Shown here: positions 27,496 to 35,338 of the stretch, in pieces | Layout of the letters: each line of letters begins with the position of its first letter | Numbering within the stretch: the stretch's first letter is position 1 | Source of the DNA: Planctomycetia bacterium | GTDB lineage: Bacteria > Planctomycetota > Planctomycetia > Pirellulales > UBA1268 | Reading direction: 5' to 3' | NCBI GenBank assembly: GCA_009924545.1 | Contig: RFRL01000011.1 | Coordinates: 1-35,338 of the forward strand | Length of the DNA stretch: 35,338 nucleotides | Translations under genes and position numbers: made by a program | Notes under the pieces: generated by a model | The model's input: only the letters and a program-made list of their open reading frames with translations | Databases searched by the model: none | Told to the model about the DNA's origin: nothing

Positions 27496-28986
27496 ATGAC
27501 GCCCCTGCTCGCCAACCGCTGGCTCGTCGCCCTGCCCCCGATCTGGCTGGTGGCCACGGGGGCTCTTCTGTCCGTCGTCGTGATCCTGTTGGCCTGGGGA
27601 CTCCTCGCTCTGCTGCAGCCCCGGTTGGCGGCCGAGGCGCGGACGAGTCTCCGCGACGGGTTCGCCGGTCCGATCGCCTGGCTCCTGGCGTCGATGGCGG
27701 CGGTCGCGATCGCGCTGACTCCGCTGGTGCCGGTCGGATCATTACTCCGCTCGCTGGGGCGGTTCACGGCCGCGGACCGCTTCGAGCGGACGGTCATTGT
27801 GCCGGCCGGGGCCCGATTGGAGCCGATCCCGCTCGACATGCGTCCCCAGGAGTTGGCGATCATCGAGCTCTCGGCACCAGCGCCACTGCTCGTCCGCACG
27901 CAGCAGCCGATCGAAGGCTTCGCCCTGTCGAAGGTGCCCGACGTCGACCTCGTGCCGGGCCAACCGTGGGTGTGGCAGCGCGGCTCATCGGAGGCCACGC
28001 CGTTCCTCAGCGCCAAGGCCCAACTCGATGCCACCAACGCCGGAAGCGAGCCGGTGCCGCTCACGATCCGCGGCCGGCTCGTGCCCGAGTTCCCCGAGAC
28101 GGCGATCCTCCCCTGGACGATGGTCACGCTGCTGTCGCTGGCCGGGCTCTACGGCCTCTTCCGCCTCATTCCCCGGCGCGTGGCGGCGGTGGCCTCGGCG
28201 ACCACGAAGGAGGCGATCGGGCAACCGATTTTCGCCGTGTCACTCATCCTCGGTGCCGTGCTCCTCCTGGCCTTCATCGTCATCCCCTACAACACGTTCG
28301 GCGAAGACGTGAAGATGCTCAAGGACAGTGGTCTGACCTTGATCAAGGTGCTGGCCCTGCTCGTGGTGGTGTGGACGGCGAGCGTGGCGGTGGCGGATGA
28401 GATCGAGGGGCGCACCGCCCTCACCGTCCTGTCGAAACCCCTGACGCGGGTGCAGTTCGTGCTCGGAAAGTTCGCCGGCCTCGTGCTGGTGGCCCTGGTC
28501 GTGTTCCTCGTGCTGGGCACGATCCTCATGGCCACGACGAGCCTGAAGGTGGTCTACGACGCACGCGAGGGCTCGAAGCTCGACCCGGTGTGGCGCGATT
28601 GCGCCCAGGAGATGATCACCGTGGTCCCCGGCCTCGTGCTGGCCCTTCTGGAAACCATCCTTCTCGCGGCGGTCAGCCTCGCCGTCTCGACCCGGCTGGG
28701 CATGGTCCCGAACCTCGTGATCTGCTTCACCGTCTACGCCCTCGGCCACCTCGTTCCGCTCATCGTGCAGTCGAGCGTGGGCAAACTGCCGATCGTGCGC
28801 TTCGTGGGGCAACTGTTCGCCACGATCCTGCCGGTGCTGGAGCACTTCACGATCGAGGCAGCGGTGGTGGGTGGCGTGCCGGTGCCGTGGACCTACCTCG
28901 GCTGGGCGGCGCTGTATGCCGGCCTCTATTCCGCCGTTGCTCTCCTGGTCGCGCTGGTGCTTTTCCAGGACCGCGATCTCGCCTGA
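27496..28986 (+). CDS. ABC-2 type transporter permease, ATPase partner absent
   Basis: This 496-residue integral membrane protein has two hydrophobic helices near the N-terminus (about 12-42, 55-80), an extracytoplasmic domain of about 130 residues (about 85-215), then about six more helices. EIEGRTALTVLSKPLTRVQFVLGKF is the ABC-2 permease cytoplasmic signature (compare NosY/GldF-type proteins). EDVKMLKDSGL precedes it. It ends with DRDLA, a common ending for such permeases. No ATP-binding gene lies beside it, unlike most ABC-2 operons, so it either pairs with an ATPase elsewhere or works differently. It follows the M16 gene by 64 nt on the same strand; no separate promoter is clear. The substrate is unknown. 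Confidence 0.82.
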   Translation: MTPLLANRWLVALPPIWLVATGALLSVVVILLAWGLLALLQPRLAAEARTSLRDGFAGPIAWLLASMAAVAIALTPLVPVGSLLRSLGRFTAADRFERTVIVPAGARLEPIPLDMRPQELAIIELSAPAPLLVRTQQPIEGFALSKVPDVDLVPGQPWVWQRGSSEATPFLSAKAQLDATNAGSEPVPLTIRGRLVPEFPETAILPWTMVTLLSLAGLYGLFRLIPRRVAAVASATTKEAIGQPIFAVSLILGAVLLLAFIVIPYNTFGEDVKMLKDSGLTLIKVLALLVVVWTASVAVADEIEGRTALTVLSKPLTRVQFVLGKFAGLVLVALVVFLVLGTILMATTSLKVVYDAREGSKLDPVWRDCAQEMITVVPGLVLALLETILLAAVSLAVSTRLGMVPNLVICFTVYALGHLVPLIVQSSVGKLPIVRFVGQLFATILPVLEHFTIEAAVVGGVPVPWTYLGWAALYAGLYSAVALLVALVLFQDRDLA

Positions 28987-29003
28987 GCCGAGCGTGGCAG
29001 CGG

Positions 29004-29651
29004 TCAGCGCACGAGGCCGGCCCGGCCGGTGAGGCCGATAGCGCCGATGCCTTCGAAGGTCGGCGAGGGGAGCGCCCCGGTCGCCCGCTGATCGGCGCGA
29101 AGCGACTGTGCCTCCGCCTTGCCGTCGAGGAACAGGAGCATCCCCCGGCGCAGCCGCCGCTCGATGCGCGGCCCGATCTCGACGGACAGACGCGGGGAGC
29201 GGTCGCCCTGCCCCAGCGTGGTGCGGAGTTCGAGCGACTCGCGCCCCCGGTCGTGCTTGGCGGCGAACCCGACGCTCCCCAGCAACTTGTTGGGCCCCTC
29301 GGAAAGCATCCACCGGTCCGCCTGGACGCCGGCAGCGACGTCGATGCCCTCGAGCCGACTGCGGATTTCCGCCACCATCGGCGCCTGCGCCGTTTCCTGG
29401 CTCGAGGGCCCGCGGACGCGGAGATCGAGCGGGATCGACTCGGCGGTGGGCCGGACGTCGCTGCGTCGCAGCGCCGAGGCGATCGAGCCTGCTCCTTCGA
29501 ACTCCTCGAGCCCGAAGCCGTCGAAAAGGATCGGGGCCAGCGCCGGTGGGGGCTGGGGCCCGCCTCCCGGTGCGGGCGGTGTGGCCCGGGCACCAACCGT
29601 GACGATCAGGCCGGCAGTGACGGCAAGGCAAAATGGAGCGTGTCGGAACAT
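29004..29651 (-). CDS. Exported protein of unknown function
   Basis: This 215-residue protein is not recognised. A signal peptide (1-24, FRHAPFCLAVTAGLIVTVGARA) is followed by a Pro-rich linker (PPAPGGGPQPPPALAP) and a soluble region with alternating charged and hydrophobic residues. ESLELRTTLGQGDRSPRLSV and GMLLFLDGKAEAQSL suggest beta strands. No catalytic motif, lipobox or membrane segment is visible. ATG 29651 has GGAG 6 nt upstream, which sets the start. It is downstream of, and on the same strand as, the Gfo/Idh gene (103-nt gap), and converges with the ABC-2 permease gene with only 17 nt between stops. Confidence 0.7.
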   Translation of the reverse strand: MFRHAPFCLAVTAGLIVTVGARATPPAPGGGPQPPPALAPILFDGFGLEEFEGAGSIASALRRSDVRPTAESIPLDLRVRGPSSQETAQAPMVAEIRSRLEGIDVAAGVQADRWMLSEGPNKLLGSVGFAAKHDRGRESLELRTTLGQGDRSPRLSVEIGPRIERRLRRGMLLFLDGKAEAQSLRADQRATGALPSPTFEGIGAIGLTGRAGLVR

Positions 29652-29754
29652 CGATCTCTCCGTGGTGGTCATCGGCGCGCGGGTCGATCGACCTGTGATC
29701 CGCGGAACGCCGGGGCCGTTCGCACCGATCGTGCGGACCGCCGCCTCCCCGCTC

Positions 29755-30822
29755 TCAGCCGGTGCGCCGGCGCGGCCACTGCGGTAATGGCAGGGGGAGT
29801 GTCTCGCCCCGCTCGACACCCAGGCGGGTGGTGTGGAGCGCGTCGAGGACGCGATGGGCGATCTCCACGGCGGCCGCACCATCGCCCGCCGACACCCGGG
29901 GAGCGCGCCTGTCGCGCACGGCCACCAGAAAATCGGCCTGCTCGTCGGCGAGCGGATTGGCGTCGGCGGCCGCTGCGAGTTTCTCCCGTTCGAGCACCGC
30001 GCCGAAGAAGCCCTCGCGCGCGGCCGCGCGCTGTTCCGGCGGCACCGCCGCGGCCCTGAATGCACCGCTCCGGACGGCGGCCGCCGGGGTCAGGCAATCT
30101 GCGGTCCGGGCGTTCATGTCGACGGAGAACATCCCCGCACTGCTCCACAGCGTGGCGCGGCGTTCCGCCTCGGGATGGATCCGGGACGCGACGAGATCGG
30201 CGAGCAGCCCGGAGGCGAACTCCAGCCGGGCCCGGACCGCGTCCTCGTGACCCCCGGTGGCGGACAGGCCCCGCGCCTCCACGGCCACGAGCCTCCCGGG
30301 GGCGAGCGAGAGCACCAGATCGATGTCGTGGATGAGCAGGTCGTGGACCACCCCGACGTCGAGCGACCGGTAGGAGAAGGGGGCCATCCGCCGCGTCTCG
30401 ACCGCCGTCACGCGCCCCACCCGACTGGCCACCAGGCCCCAGGCGGGATTGAAACGCTCCACGTGCCCCACCGCCACGACGCGACCGAGGCGCCGCGCGG
30501 TGGTGACGATCGCCCGCGCTTCCTCGACGTCCGCGGCCAGCGGCTTCTCGACGAGAAGATCGAGACCGGCGGCGAGCAACGGCAGGCTGATGGTCGCATG
30601 GAGGTGCGTGGGGGCGGCCACCACCGCGGCAGCCGCCCGACCCACCAGTTCCGTCGGCTCCGCGAGGGCCGCGCAGCCGTGGGCGGCCGCGACCCGGGCC
30701 CGCGCCCCGGGATCGGGATCCACCACCGCCACCAACTCGGCATCCGGGCGGGTGGCCAGGAGCCGCGCGTGGATGCTGCCGAGATGCCCACACCCGATGA
30801 CGGCGACGGTCGTCCGGTTCAT
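29755..30822 (-). CDS. Gfo/Idh/MocA-family NAD(P)-dependent oxidoreductase, lipid A cluster
   Basis: This 355-residue protein has an N-terminal Rossmann fold (VAVIGCGHLGSIHARLL, 6-22), the dinucleotide-region acidic VVDPDPG, the family EKP motif (E92-K93-P94) and the GHVERFNP segment. The C-terminal substrate domain includes YRSLDVGVVHDLLIHDID with the catalytic-type Asp/His pair. Such enzymes oxidise or reduce sugar hydroxyls. Its ATG overlaps the lpxA stop as ATGA, with AGGAGG upstream, so it is co-translated with lpxA. In Acidithiobacillus and Leptospira the Gfo/Idh-like GnnA beside lpxA makes 3-keto-UDP-GlcNAc for 3-amino lipid A. The partner aminotransferase GnnB is not in this window, so that role is inference. 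Confidence 0.88.
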   Translation of the reverse strand: MNRTTVAVIGCGHLGSIHARLLATRPDAELVAVVDPDPGARARVAAAHGCAALAEPTELVGRAAAAVVAAPTHLHATISLPLLAAGLDLLVEKPLAADVEEARAIVTTARRLGRVVAVGHVERFNPAWGLVASRVGRVTAVETRRMAPFSYRSLDVGVVHDLLIHDIDLVLSLAPGRLVAVEARGLSATGGHEDAVRARLEFASGLLADLVASRIHPEAERRATLWSSAGMFSVDMNARTADCLTPAAAVRSGAFRAAAVPPEQRAAAREGFFGAVLEREKLAAAADANPLADEQADFLVAVRDRRAPRVSAGDGAAAVEIAHRVLDALHTTRLGVERGETLPLPLPQWPRRRTG

Positions 30823-31673
30823 GCAGCCCTCCTTCGTTCACGGGCCCGGCCATGCCGGCCCTCCTGCTGCCGGGCGACGAAGGCCAGCAGCTCCTCCACT
30901 TCCGCCACGAGCATCTGCTGGGAGCGGAGGATCTCGCGGGCGGCTTCGAGCCCCACCCGTGCCCGGTAGAAGAGCCGATGGGCCTCGGCCAGTGCGGTCA
31001 GCGCCTCGGCGGGGAAGCCACCGCGTTTGAGCGCCACCACGTTGATGCACCGGGGCCGCGCGGGTGATCCCTCAGAGAGCATGAACGGCGGCACGTCGTG
31101 GAGCACGCGTGACAGCCCGGCGACAAATGACCAGCCGCCGATCGTGGCCCAGTGGTGCACGGCGACGCAACCCGACAGCGAGGCATGGGAATGGACGCGC
31201 ACGTGGCCGCCGAGGAGCGTGCCGTTGGCGATGATCACCTGGTCGCCGATGCGGCAGTCGTGGGCGACGTGGCAGCAGGCCATGAGGTAATTGCGGCTGC
31301 CGACGACGGTCACTCCCTGCTCCTTCTCGGTGCCGCGGTTGATCGTCACCCCCTCGCGGATCACGTTTTCGTCGCCGATCTCCACCCGCGTGCGGCTCCC
31401 CTGGTAGCTCACGTCCTGCGGATCGCCGCCGATCACGGCACCGGGGAAGATGCGGTTGCGGGCCCCGATCCGCACGTCACCCATGATCGTCACGCCGCTT
31501 TCGAGCACGGTGCCGGGGCCGATCTCCGCACCCGCCGACACCATGCACAGCGGTCCGACCCGCACGTCGCAGGCCAGACGCGCGCCCGGCTCGACCACCG
31601 CCGAGGGCGCGATCGCCGGGGGCGCACCGGCGGGCGCAGGCTCGGCACCGGGATGGGAGGGGAACACCGTCAT
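30819..31673 (-). CDS. lpxA: UDP-N-acetylglucosamine acyltransferase LpxA
   Basis: This is the first enzyme of lipid A synthesis. It moves an acyl chain from acyl-ACP to the 3-position of UDP-GlcNAc in the cytoplasm. The 284-residue protein begins with left-handed beta-helix hexapeptides (for example IAPSAVVEPGARL and VRIGARNRIFPGAVIGG). LpxA hallmarks are GDPQDVSYQG (83-92), INRGTEKEQGVTVVG (111-125) and ACCHVAHDC, where H138 aligns with E. coli catalytic H125 and H135 with H122. The C-terminal helical domain (about 220-284) ends in Arg-rich sequence. ATG 31673 has no clear Shine-Dalgarno sequence. It lies 33 nt after lpxC and overlaps the Gfo/Idh gene by 4 nt. LpxA and similar acyltransferases are alike, but NRGT and GDPQD favour LpxA. 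Confidence 0.93.
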   Translation of the reverse strand: MTVFPSHPGAEPAPAGAPPAIAPSAVVEPGARLACDVRVGPLCMVSAGAEIGPGTVLESGVTIMGDVRIGARNRIFPGAVIGGDPQDVSYQGSRTRVEIGDENVIREGVTINRGTEKEQGVTVVGSRNYLMACCHVAHDCRIGDQVIIANGTLLGGHVRVHSHASLSGCVAVHHWATIGGWSFVAGLSRVLHDVPPFMLSEGSPARPRCINVVALKRGGFPAEALTALAEAHRLFYRARVGLEAAREILRSQQMLVAEVEELLAFVARQQEGRHGRARERRRAA

Positions 31674-31706
31674 CGGTCGCGGTCGGCTCGGGGTGGGGGC
31701 GGTGGT

Positions 31707-32582
31707 TCAGACGGACAGCGGATCGCGGCGGGCGGCGGCGGCGAGCACCTCCTCGACGAGCGCGGCATTGAGACGATGGCCGCTGCGCGAGGCCCGCACG
31801 TGGGCCACGAGCGGGCGCCCGGCGAGGGCCAGGTCACCCACGGCATCGAGGACTTTGTGACGGACGCACTCGTCGGGCCAGCGGAGCAGGTTGTCGATGG
31901 GGCCGTCGGGGCCGAAGACCACGAGGTCGCGGGGCGAGACCTCCCGGCCGAGGCCGGCCGCCTGGAGCCGATGGGCTTCGTCAAGCGTGAGGAAAGTGCG
32001 GGCGGCGGCGAGCTCCGTCCGGTAGGCCGCTGGCGTGATGTCGATGTCGAGCCGCTGGCGCCCGATCGGGCCCGGCCCGTAGTCGAGCTCGTAGTCGATC
32101 GACAAGCCGTCATGGCGCGGTGGACCGGCCTCGATCCAACTGCCCCCCGCCTCGACGCGGATGGTCTCGCCGACCACGATCGGCACACAGGTGGCGTCAC
32201 AGTCCACGATCCCGGCACTGTCGATCGCGGCGACGAACCCGGCCGCCGATCCATCCATGCCGGGGAGTTCCGCCGCGTCGGCGTGGACCCGGCAGTTGTC
32301 AACGCCGAGGGCGGCAAGGGCGCTGAGCGCATGCTCCACCATCTGGACTTCGACCCCGCCCCGCGCGAGCACCGTCCGCTGGACGGCGTCGACCCGCATC
32401 GCCACCCGGGCGGGGATCAGCGCCGGTGGCACCAGGTCACCGCGGACGAACACAACCCCCGTGTCCGCCGCGGCGGGCTCGAGCGTCACCGCGACGAGGG
32501 TGCCCGACCAGTAGCCGCGGCCCGTGACGGCCACCGCGCGGCCGAGGGTCCGCTGGGGCCGCGGACGGGGTGATGACGACAT
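31707..32582 (-). CDS. lpxC: UDP-3-O-acyl-N-acetylglucosamine deacetylase LpxC
   Basis: This is the zinc-dependent committed step of lipid A synthesis, removing acetate from the LpxA product. The 291-residue protein has both LpxC domains. MVEHALSALAALGVDN gives the base E83 and zinc ligand H84, PGMDGSAAGFV follows at 107-117, RHKVLDAVGDLAL gives ligands H242 and D246, and SGHRLN gives H269. All five match E. coli E78, H79, H238, D242 and H265. Many planctomycete and Bacteroidetes LpxC proteins carry a fused FabZ dehydratase; this one ends right after the LpxC fold. ATG 32582 begins at the conserved N-terminus, with only a distant GGAGG about 15 nt upstream. The gene lies between skp-like and lpxA genes and is 31 nt after the former. 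Confidence 0.93.
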   Translation of the reverse strand: MSSSPRPRPQRTLGRAVAVTGRGYWSGTLVAVTLEPAAADTGVVFVRGDLVPPALIPARVAMRVDAVQRTVLARGGVEVQMVEHALSALAALGVDNCRVHADAAELPGMDGSAAGFVAAIDSAGIVDCDATCVPIVVGETIRVEAGGSWIEAGPPRHDGLSIDYELDYGPGPIGRQRLDIDITPAAYRTELAAARTFLTLDEAHRLQAAGLGREVSPRDLVVFGPDGPIDNLLRWPDECVRHKVLDAVGDLALAGRPLVAHVRASRSGHRLNAALVEEVLAAAARRDPLSV

Positions 32583-32613
32583 GGTGGCCGGGTGGGCCCT
32601 CCGCTCGGAATGG

Positions 32614-33255
32614 TCACTGACGGGGCCGCCCACCGGCGGTCGGGGCGGCCGCGACGGGGGCCGCATTGAGCATCTTGAGGATGTCGGGGGTGATGTCGAT
32701 GCCAGGCTCGAGGTACACGATCGGCTTGGTGATGCCACGGAGGATCTGGTTGCGATCGCTGGAATCGAGCGGCTCACCGTCGAACCGGTGCACGATCGCG
32801 ATGCGGTGCTCCCGCGCGAACTGCTCCACCGCCTTCTCCACTTCGGTGTAGACCTGGAGGTAGACCTTGGCCTCGCGGTCCATGAAGTCCTTCTTCTGGA
32901 GCTGGGCGTTGACGTTGAAGTCGCCCTGAGCCTTGGCGATGTCGGCCTCGAGCTTCTTGTACTCGGGGGTCCCGACGTTGAAGCCCTTGATCTGCTCCAT
33001 CAGGCCGTTGATCCGATCCCGCTCCGCCTTGAGGCCATTCTCCGCGGCCATCACCTCGTCCTTCATGCGGTCCATCGCGGCCTTGAAGCGGACGTGGTTC
33101 TTGAAGATGTAGCCGACGTCGATCACGGCCACGTGGCTGGCCGGGCCCGCGGCAGCCGCCTGCGGCTGGATCGGGGCCACGCCGGGCACCTGCGCCGTCG
33201 CCACGGCTTGGATCGCGGAGGTCGCGGCCAGGACGCCTGCCAAATGCCACTTCAC
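32614..33255 (-). CDS. skp: OmpH/Skp-family periplasmic chaperone
   Basis: This is a periplasmic holdase for outer-membrane proteins. The 213-residue precursor has a signal peptide (MKWHLAGVLAATSAIQAVATA, 1-21), an Ala/Pro linker, then the OmpH start HVAVIDVGYIFKNHVRF. Long charged helices follow (about 58-145, with EVMAAENGLKAERDRINGLM and EYKKLEADIAKAQGDF) that would form the Skp tentacles. The return strand region has FAREHRIAIVHRFD. A C-terminal Ala/Pro tail is extra. GTG 33255 has AAGGAG 8 nt upstream, preferred over the GTG at 33264. A promoter lies at 33348-33376. It heads a lipid A cluster, matching the usual skp/lpx linkage. Confidence 0.88.
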   Translation of the reverse strand: MKWHLAGVLAATSAIQAVATAQVPGVAPIQPQAAAAGPASHVAVIDVGYIFKNHVRFKAAMDRMKDEVMAAENGLKAERDRINGLMEQIKGFNVGTPEYKKLEADIAKAQGDFNVNAQLQKKDFMDREAKVYLQVYTEVEKAVEQFAREHRIAIVHRFDGEPLDSSDRNQILRGITKPIVYLEPGIDITPDILKMLNAAPVAAAPTAGGRPRQ

Positions 33256-33347
33256 GGATAGCACTCCTTGCTGGGGTTCGTCGTGCGGGGAACGACGGGC
33301 CGCGAACCCGTCGGACCATCCATGGCCCGCGGGTCATCGGGGCCGGG

Positions 33348-33376
33348 ACTATGGCAGGGGGCAAGGGGCGGAACAA
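33348..33376 (-). promoter_or_regulatory. Candidate promoter of the skp-lpxC-lpxA operon
   Basis: On the minus strand TTGTTC (33371-33376, 3/6), a 17-nt spacer and CATAGT (33348-33353, 4/6) lie in the 197-nt gap before the skp-like gene. They give a leader of about 85 nt. The -35 is weak. Confidence 0.4.
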
Positions 33377-33452
33377 GGCCAAAAAGCCGGTCTGCCACCG
33401 CGATTCCTCCGGCGGCACACGGTCCTGGCTGTTGGCCGTCGGCCACGGCCTG

Positions 33453-35338
33453 CTACCGCGGATCCCCGAGCGTCACGGGCAACGACACCTCGGCCCCGTC
33501 GCGTTGCACGACGACCGTCACGGTGTCACCCCCCTTGTGCTTCCGCAGGGCGCTGTCGAAATCTTCCAGCGCTGCCACCGCACTGTCGCCGATGCGCACG
33601 ATCAGGTCGCCCCCCTGCAATCCGCCCTTCGCGGCCGGCGAGTCCTTGGCCACACCCGAGATCGCGTAGCCTTTCGCCACCCGGCCGAAATCGGGAATGC
33701 TGCCGAAGTAGGGGCGGTCACCACCACCGCGGGCCACCATCCGCGACGCCACCTCGACATACGCGGGCCGCTCCGGCGCCGTGGCCAGTTCACGGACCGC
33801 ATCCGTCACCAGGCGGGCGATGCGGACCATGCCTTCGTAATTGATTTTCTCGGCGGTGTCGGTGGGGCGGTGGTAGTCGCCGTGGGTGCCACTGAAGATG
33901 TGGAGGACCGGGATCTTCTTGGCGTAGAAGCTGGCATGGTCGCTGGGGCCGAACCCGCCCGGGTCCTTGGTGACGTCGAAAGCGTGCGTCTTCACCAGAC
34001 GGTCGACGAGTCCGTCGAGGCCGCTGCCGGTGCCGGTGCCGTGGATGATCAGTTTGTCGCCATCGAGCCGGCCGACCATGTCGAGGTTGACCATCGCCAC
34101 GGTGTCGGCCAGGGGGACGAGCGGGTTGGCGGTGTAGTGGGCGCTGCCGAGCAGGCCCCGCTCTTCGCCGCTGAAAGCGACGAAGAGGATGCGTCGCGGG
34201 AATGGCCCCGTGGCGGCCAGCAAGCGGGCCGCCTCGAGGAGCATCGCCGTGCCGCTGGCGTTGTCGTCGGCACCGTGGTGGATCGCCTCCACACCGGGAG
34301 CCGCCGACTCGCTCCCGCCGAAGCCGAGATGGTCGTAGTGGGCACCGACCACGACCGTCTCCGTGGCCGGGATATTCCCCGCCCCGGTCCCCTCGAGGAC
34401 CGCGACGATGTTGCGAGCCTGCGTTTCCCTCCGCTGCACCGCGACCTCGCCGCGGATCCGCCAGCCGGTGAGCGGACCGCTCTGGGAGGCGAACTGCTCG
34501 TCGATCGCCTTTTCGGCGGCCGCCAACCCCGAGCCCCGCGCGGCAGCGAGGATCTCGTCGATGACCGCGCGCTTCACGTGCAGCACCGGCATGGTCCGAC
34601 CGTCGGCGCCGTTGCCCGCGCGGTTGAACTTCATGAGGGCGTCCTCGGTCGCGGAGGCGTCGTTGCAAAACACGACCGCGCCCACCTCGTGTTCCGAGGC
34701 GTTGGCCAGCTTCCGCGTCAGGGCCGCGTAGCGGGAGGCCTGGTTGCCGTCGAAAACGCTGTGGGGATTGTCCTTCTGCGGCTCCTGCCGGAGTACGATC
34801 GCCGCCGCCCCCTTGGCGAAGCCCTCCGCCGGCGCGGGCGCCTCACCCCCGGGCGCTGCCGCGTCGGCCACACCCGCCGACGACGCTTCTGGCGACGAAG
34901 CTTCGGGCGCCGGGGCGTTGGTTCCGTGGGGCTGGTAATCGTCGTACTTCTCCGCCGGGGCGGTGATGCCGTAGCCGGCGAACACCAGCGGCAGATCGAA
35001 GCTCCCCGATCCGCCGGCGGCCAGGGGTGTGAAGTCGGTGCCGAGTTCGAGCACCCGGATTCGCGGCCCGCCGTCGGGCCCGGGCGGGCCGACGATCTCC
35101 ACGCGGTTGCGCTCCTCCGGCCCCAGGGTGGCGTCGAGCGTGATCGGAAACCTCTGGAACGGCTCGTTCTCCGCAACGCGGGTTTCCAGGCCGCTGGCCG
35201 CCAACTGCCCCGCCACCCAGATCGCCGCCCGGTCGATGCCGGCTGTGCCCGGCCCACGCCCCTCACGCTGCGGTGCCGCGAGCCAGGTGACGTCGGACCG
35301 CAAGCGGTCGAGCGAGGGTTCCACGGTGCCGGTGGCCG
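33453..35338 (-). CDS. M28-family zinc aminopeptidase with PA and PDZ domains, 5' end cut by window edge
   Basis: The gene's start, and probably a signal peptide, lie beyond the right edge; about 628 codons are present. The order is a helical N-terminal part, a PA-like insert (LPLVFAGYGITAPAEKYDDY to NDASATEDALMKFNRAG), the M28 catalytic domain and a C-terminal PDZ domain. The catalytic domain has VVGAHYDHLGFG, HHGADDNASGTA, FSGEERGLLGS, VNLDMVGRL and GDYHRPTDTAEKI, giving the His/Asp/Glu/Asp/His di-zinc set. The PDZ domain has GYAISGVAKDSPAAKGGLQGGDLIVRIG. The architecture is common in secreted planctomycete peptidases, and extracellular peptide hydrolysis is the likely role. An Ala/Pro/Glu-rich insert around nt 34805-34925 contains a PEASS duplication. 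The GTG at 35324 is not taken as the start. Confidence 0.9.
   Translation of the reverse strand, partial: ATGTVEPSLDRLRSDVTWLAAPQREGRGPGTAGIDRAAIWVAGQLAASGLETRVAENEPFQRFPITLDATLGPEERNRVEIVGPPGPDGGPRIRVLELGTDFTPLAAGGSGSFDLPLVFAGYGITAPAEKYDDYQPHGTNAPAPEASSPEASSAGVADAAAPGGEAPAPAEGFAKGAAAIVLRQEPQKDNPHSVFDGNQASRYAALTRKLANASEHEVGAVVFCNDASATEDALMKFNRAGNGADGRTMPVLHVKRAVIDEILAAARGSGLAAAEKAIDEQFASQSGPLTGWRIRGEVAVQRRETQARNIVAVLEGTGAGNIPATETVVVGAHYDHLGFGGSESAAPGVEAIHHGADDNASGTAMLLEAARLLAATGPFPRRILFVAFSGEERGLLGSAHYTANPLVPLADTVAMVNLDMVGRLDGDKLIIHGTGTGSGLDGLVDRLVKTHAFDVTKDPGGFGPSDHASFYAKKIPVLHIFSGTHGDYHRPTDTAEKINYEGMVRIARLVTDAVRELATAPERPAYVEVASRMVARGGGDRPYFGSIPDFGRVAKGYAISGVAKDSPAAKGGLQGGDLIVRIGDSAVAALEDFDSALRKHKGGDTVTVVVQRDGAEVSLPVTLGDPR
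34878..34907 (-). repeat. Imperfect 15-bp tandem duplication in the M28 peptidase gene
   Basis: Units 34878-34892 and 34893-34907 match at 13 of 15 bases and encode PEASS twice within a low-complexity surface insert. Confidence 0.75.

Overview
The window looks like chromosomal DNA of a high-GC planctomycete, probably of the Pirellulales type. Reasons: a DUF1559 pseudopilin followed by a small lipoprotein, two secreted proteins ending in PEP-CTERM anchors, a Gram-negative lipid A/Skp gene set, and many start sites with weak or no Shine-Dalgarno sequence. I see no tRNA, rRNA, CRISPR array, transposase or prophage gene. The assignment rests on family content, not on a marker gene.

Layout. 1-2658 (-): aconitase, running off the left edge and carrying a perfect 48-bp in-frame duplication beside its iron-sulfur ligand. 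2759-8197 (-): three secreted phosphoesterase-type proteins (phytase-like, EEP nuclease/phosphatase with PEP-CTERM, Tat-exported 5'-nucleotidase), interrupted at about 4447-4631 by a plus-strand promoter and intrinsic terminator that bracket no gene (candidate small RNA). 8707-15713 (+): a giant beta-strand-repeat surface protein with PEP-CTERM, a DUF1559 pseudopilin and a lipoprotein. 15658-18461 (-): an exported alpha/beta hydrolase and a small membrane protein. 18618-19685 (+): endonuclease IV.

19699-23949 (-) is a four-gene metal ABC transporter operon of the Mn/Fe/Zn type: binding protein, ATPase and two permeases, with every junction overlapping. Both permeases carry a C-terminal extension resembling a DtxR/MntR metalloregulator. 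The second keeps most metal-binding positions but has a shortened helix-turn-helix. The promoter holds a 19-bp AT-rich perfect palindrome. This tethered-sensor transporter is the most unusual system in the window.

24247-28986 (+): a GNAT acetyltransferase, a pair of M16 peptidases (one lacking and one keeping the zinc motif) and an ABC-2 type permease without an ATPase. 29004-33255 (-): an exported unknown protein, then an envelope cluster read skp, lpxC, lpxA, Gfo/Idh oxidoreductase. 33453-35338 (-): a PA/M28/PDZ peptidase cut by the right edge.

Many genes serve the envelope or extracellular space: lipid A synthesis, outer-membrane chaperoning, PEP-CTERM surface proteins, phosphate-ester hydrolysis, peptidases and metal uptake. 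Three genes contain short in-frame tandem duplications.
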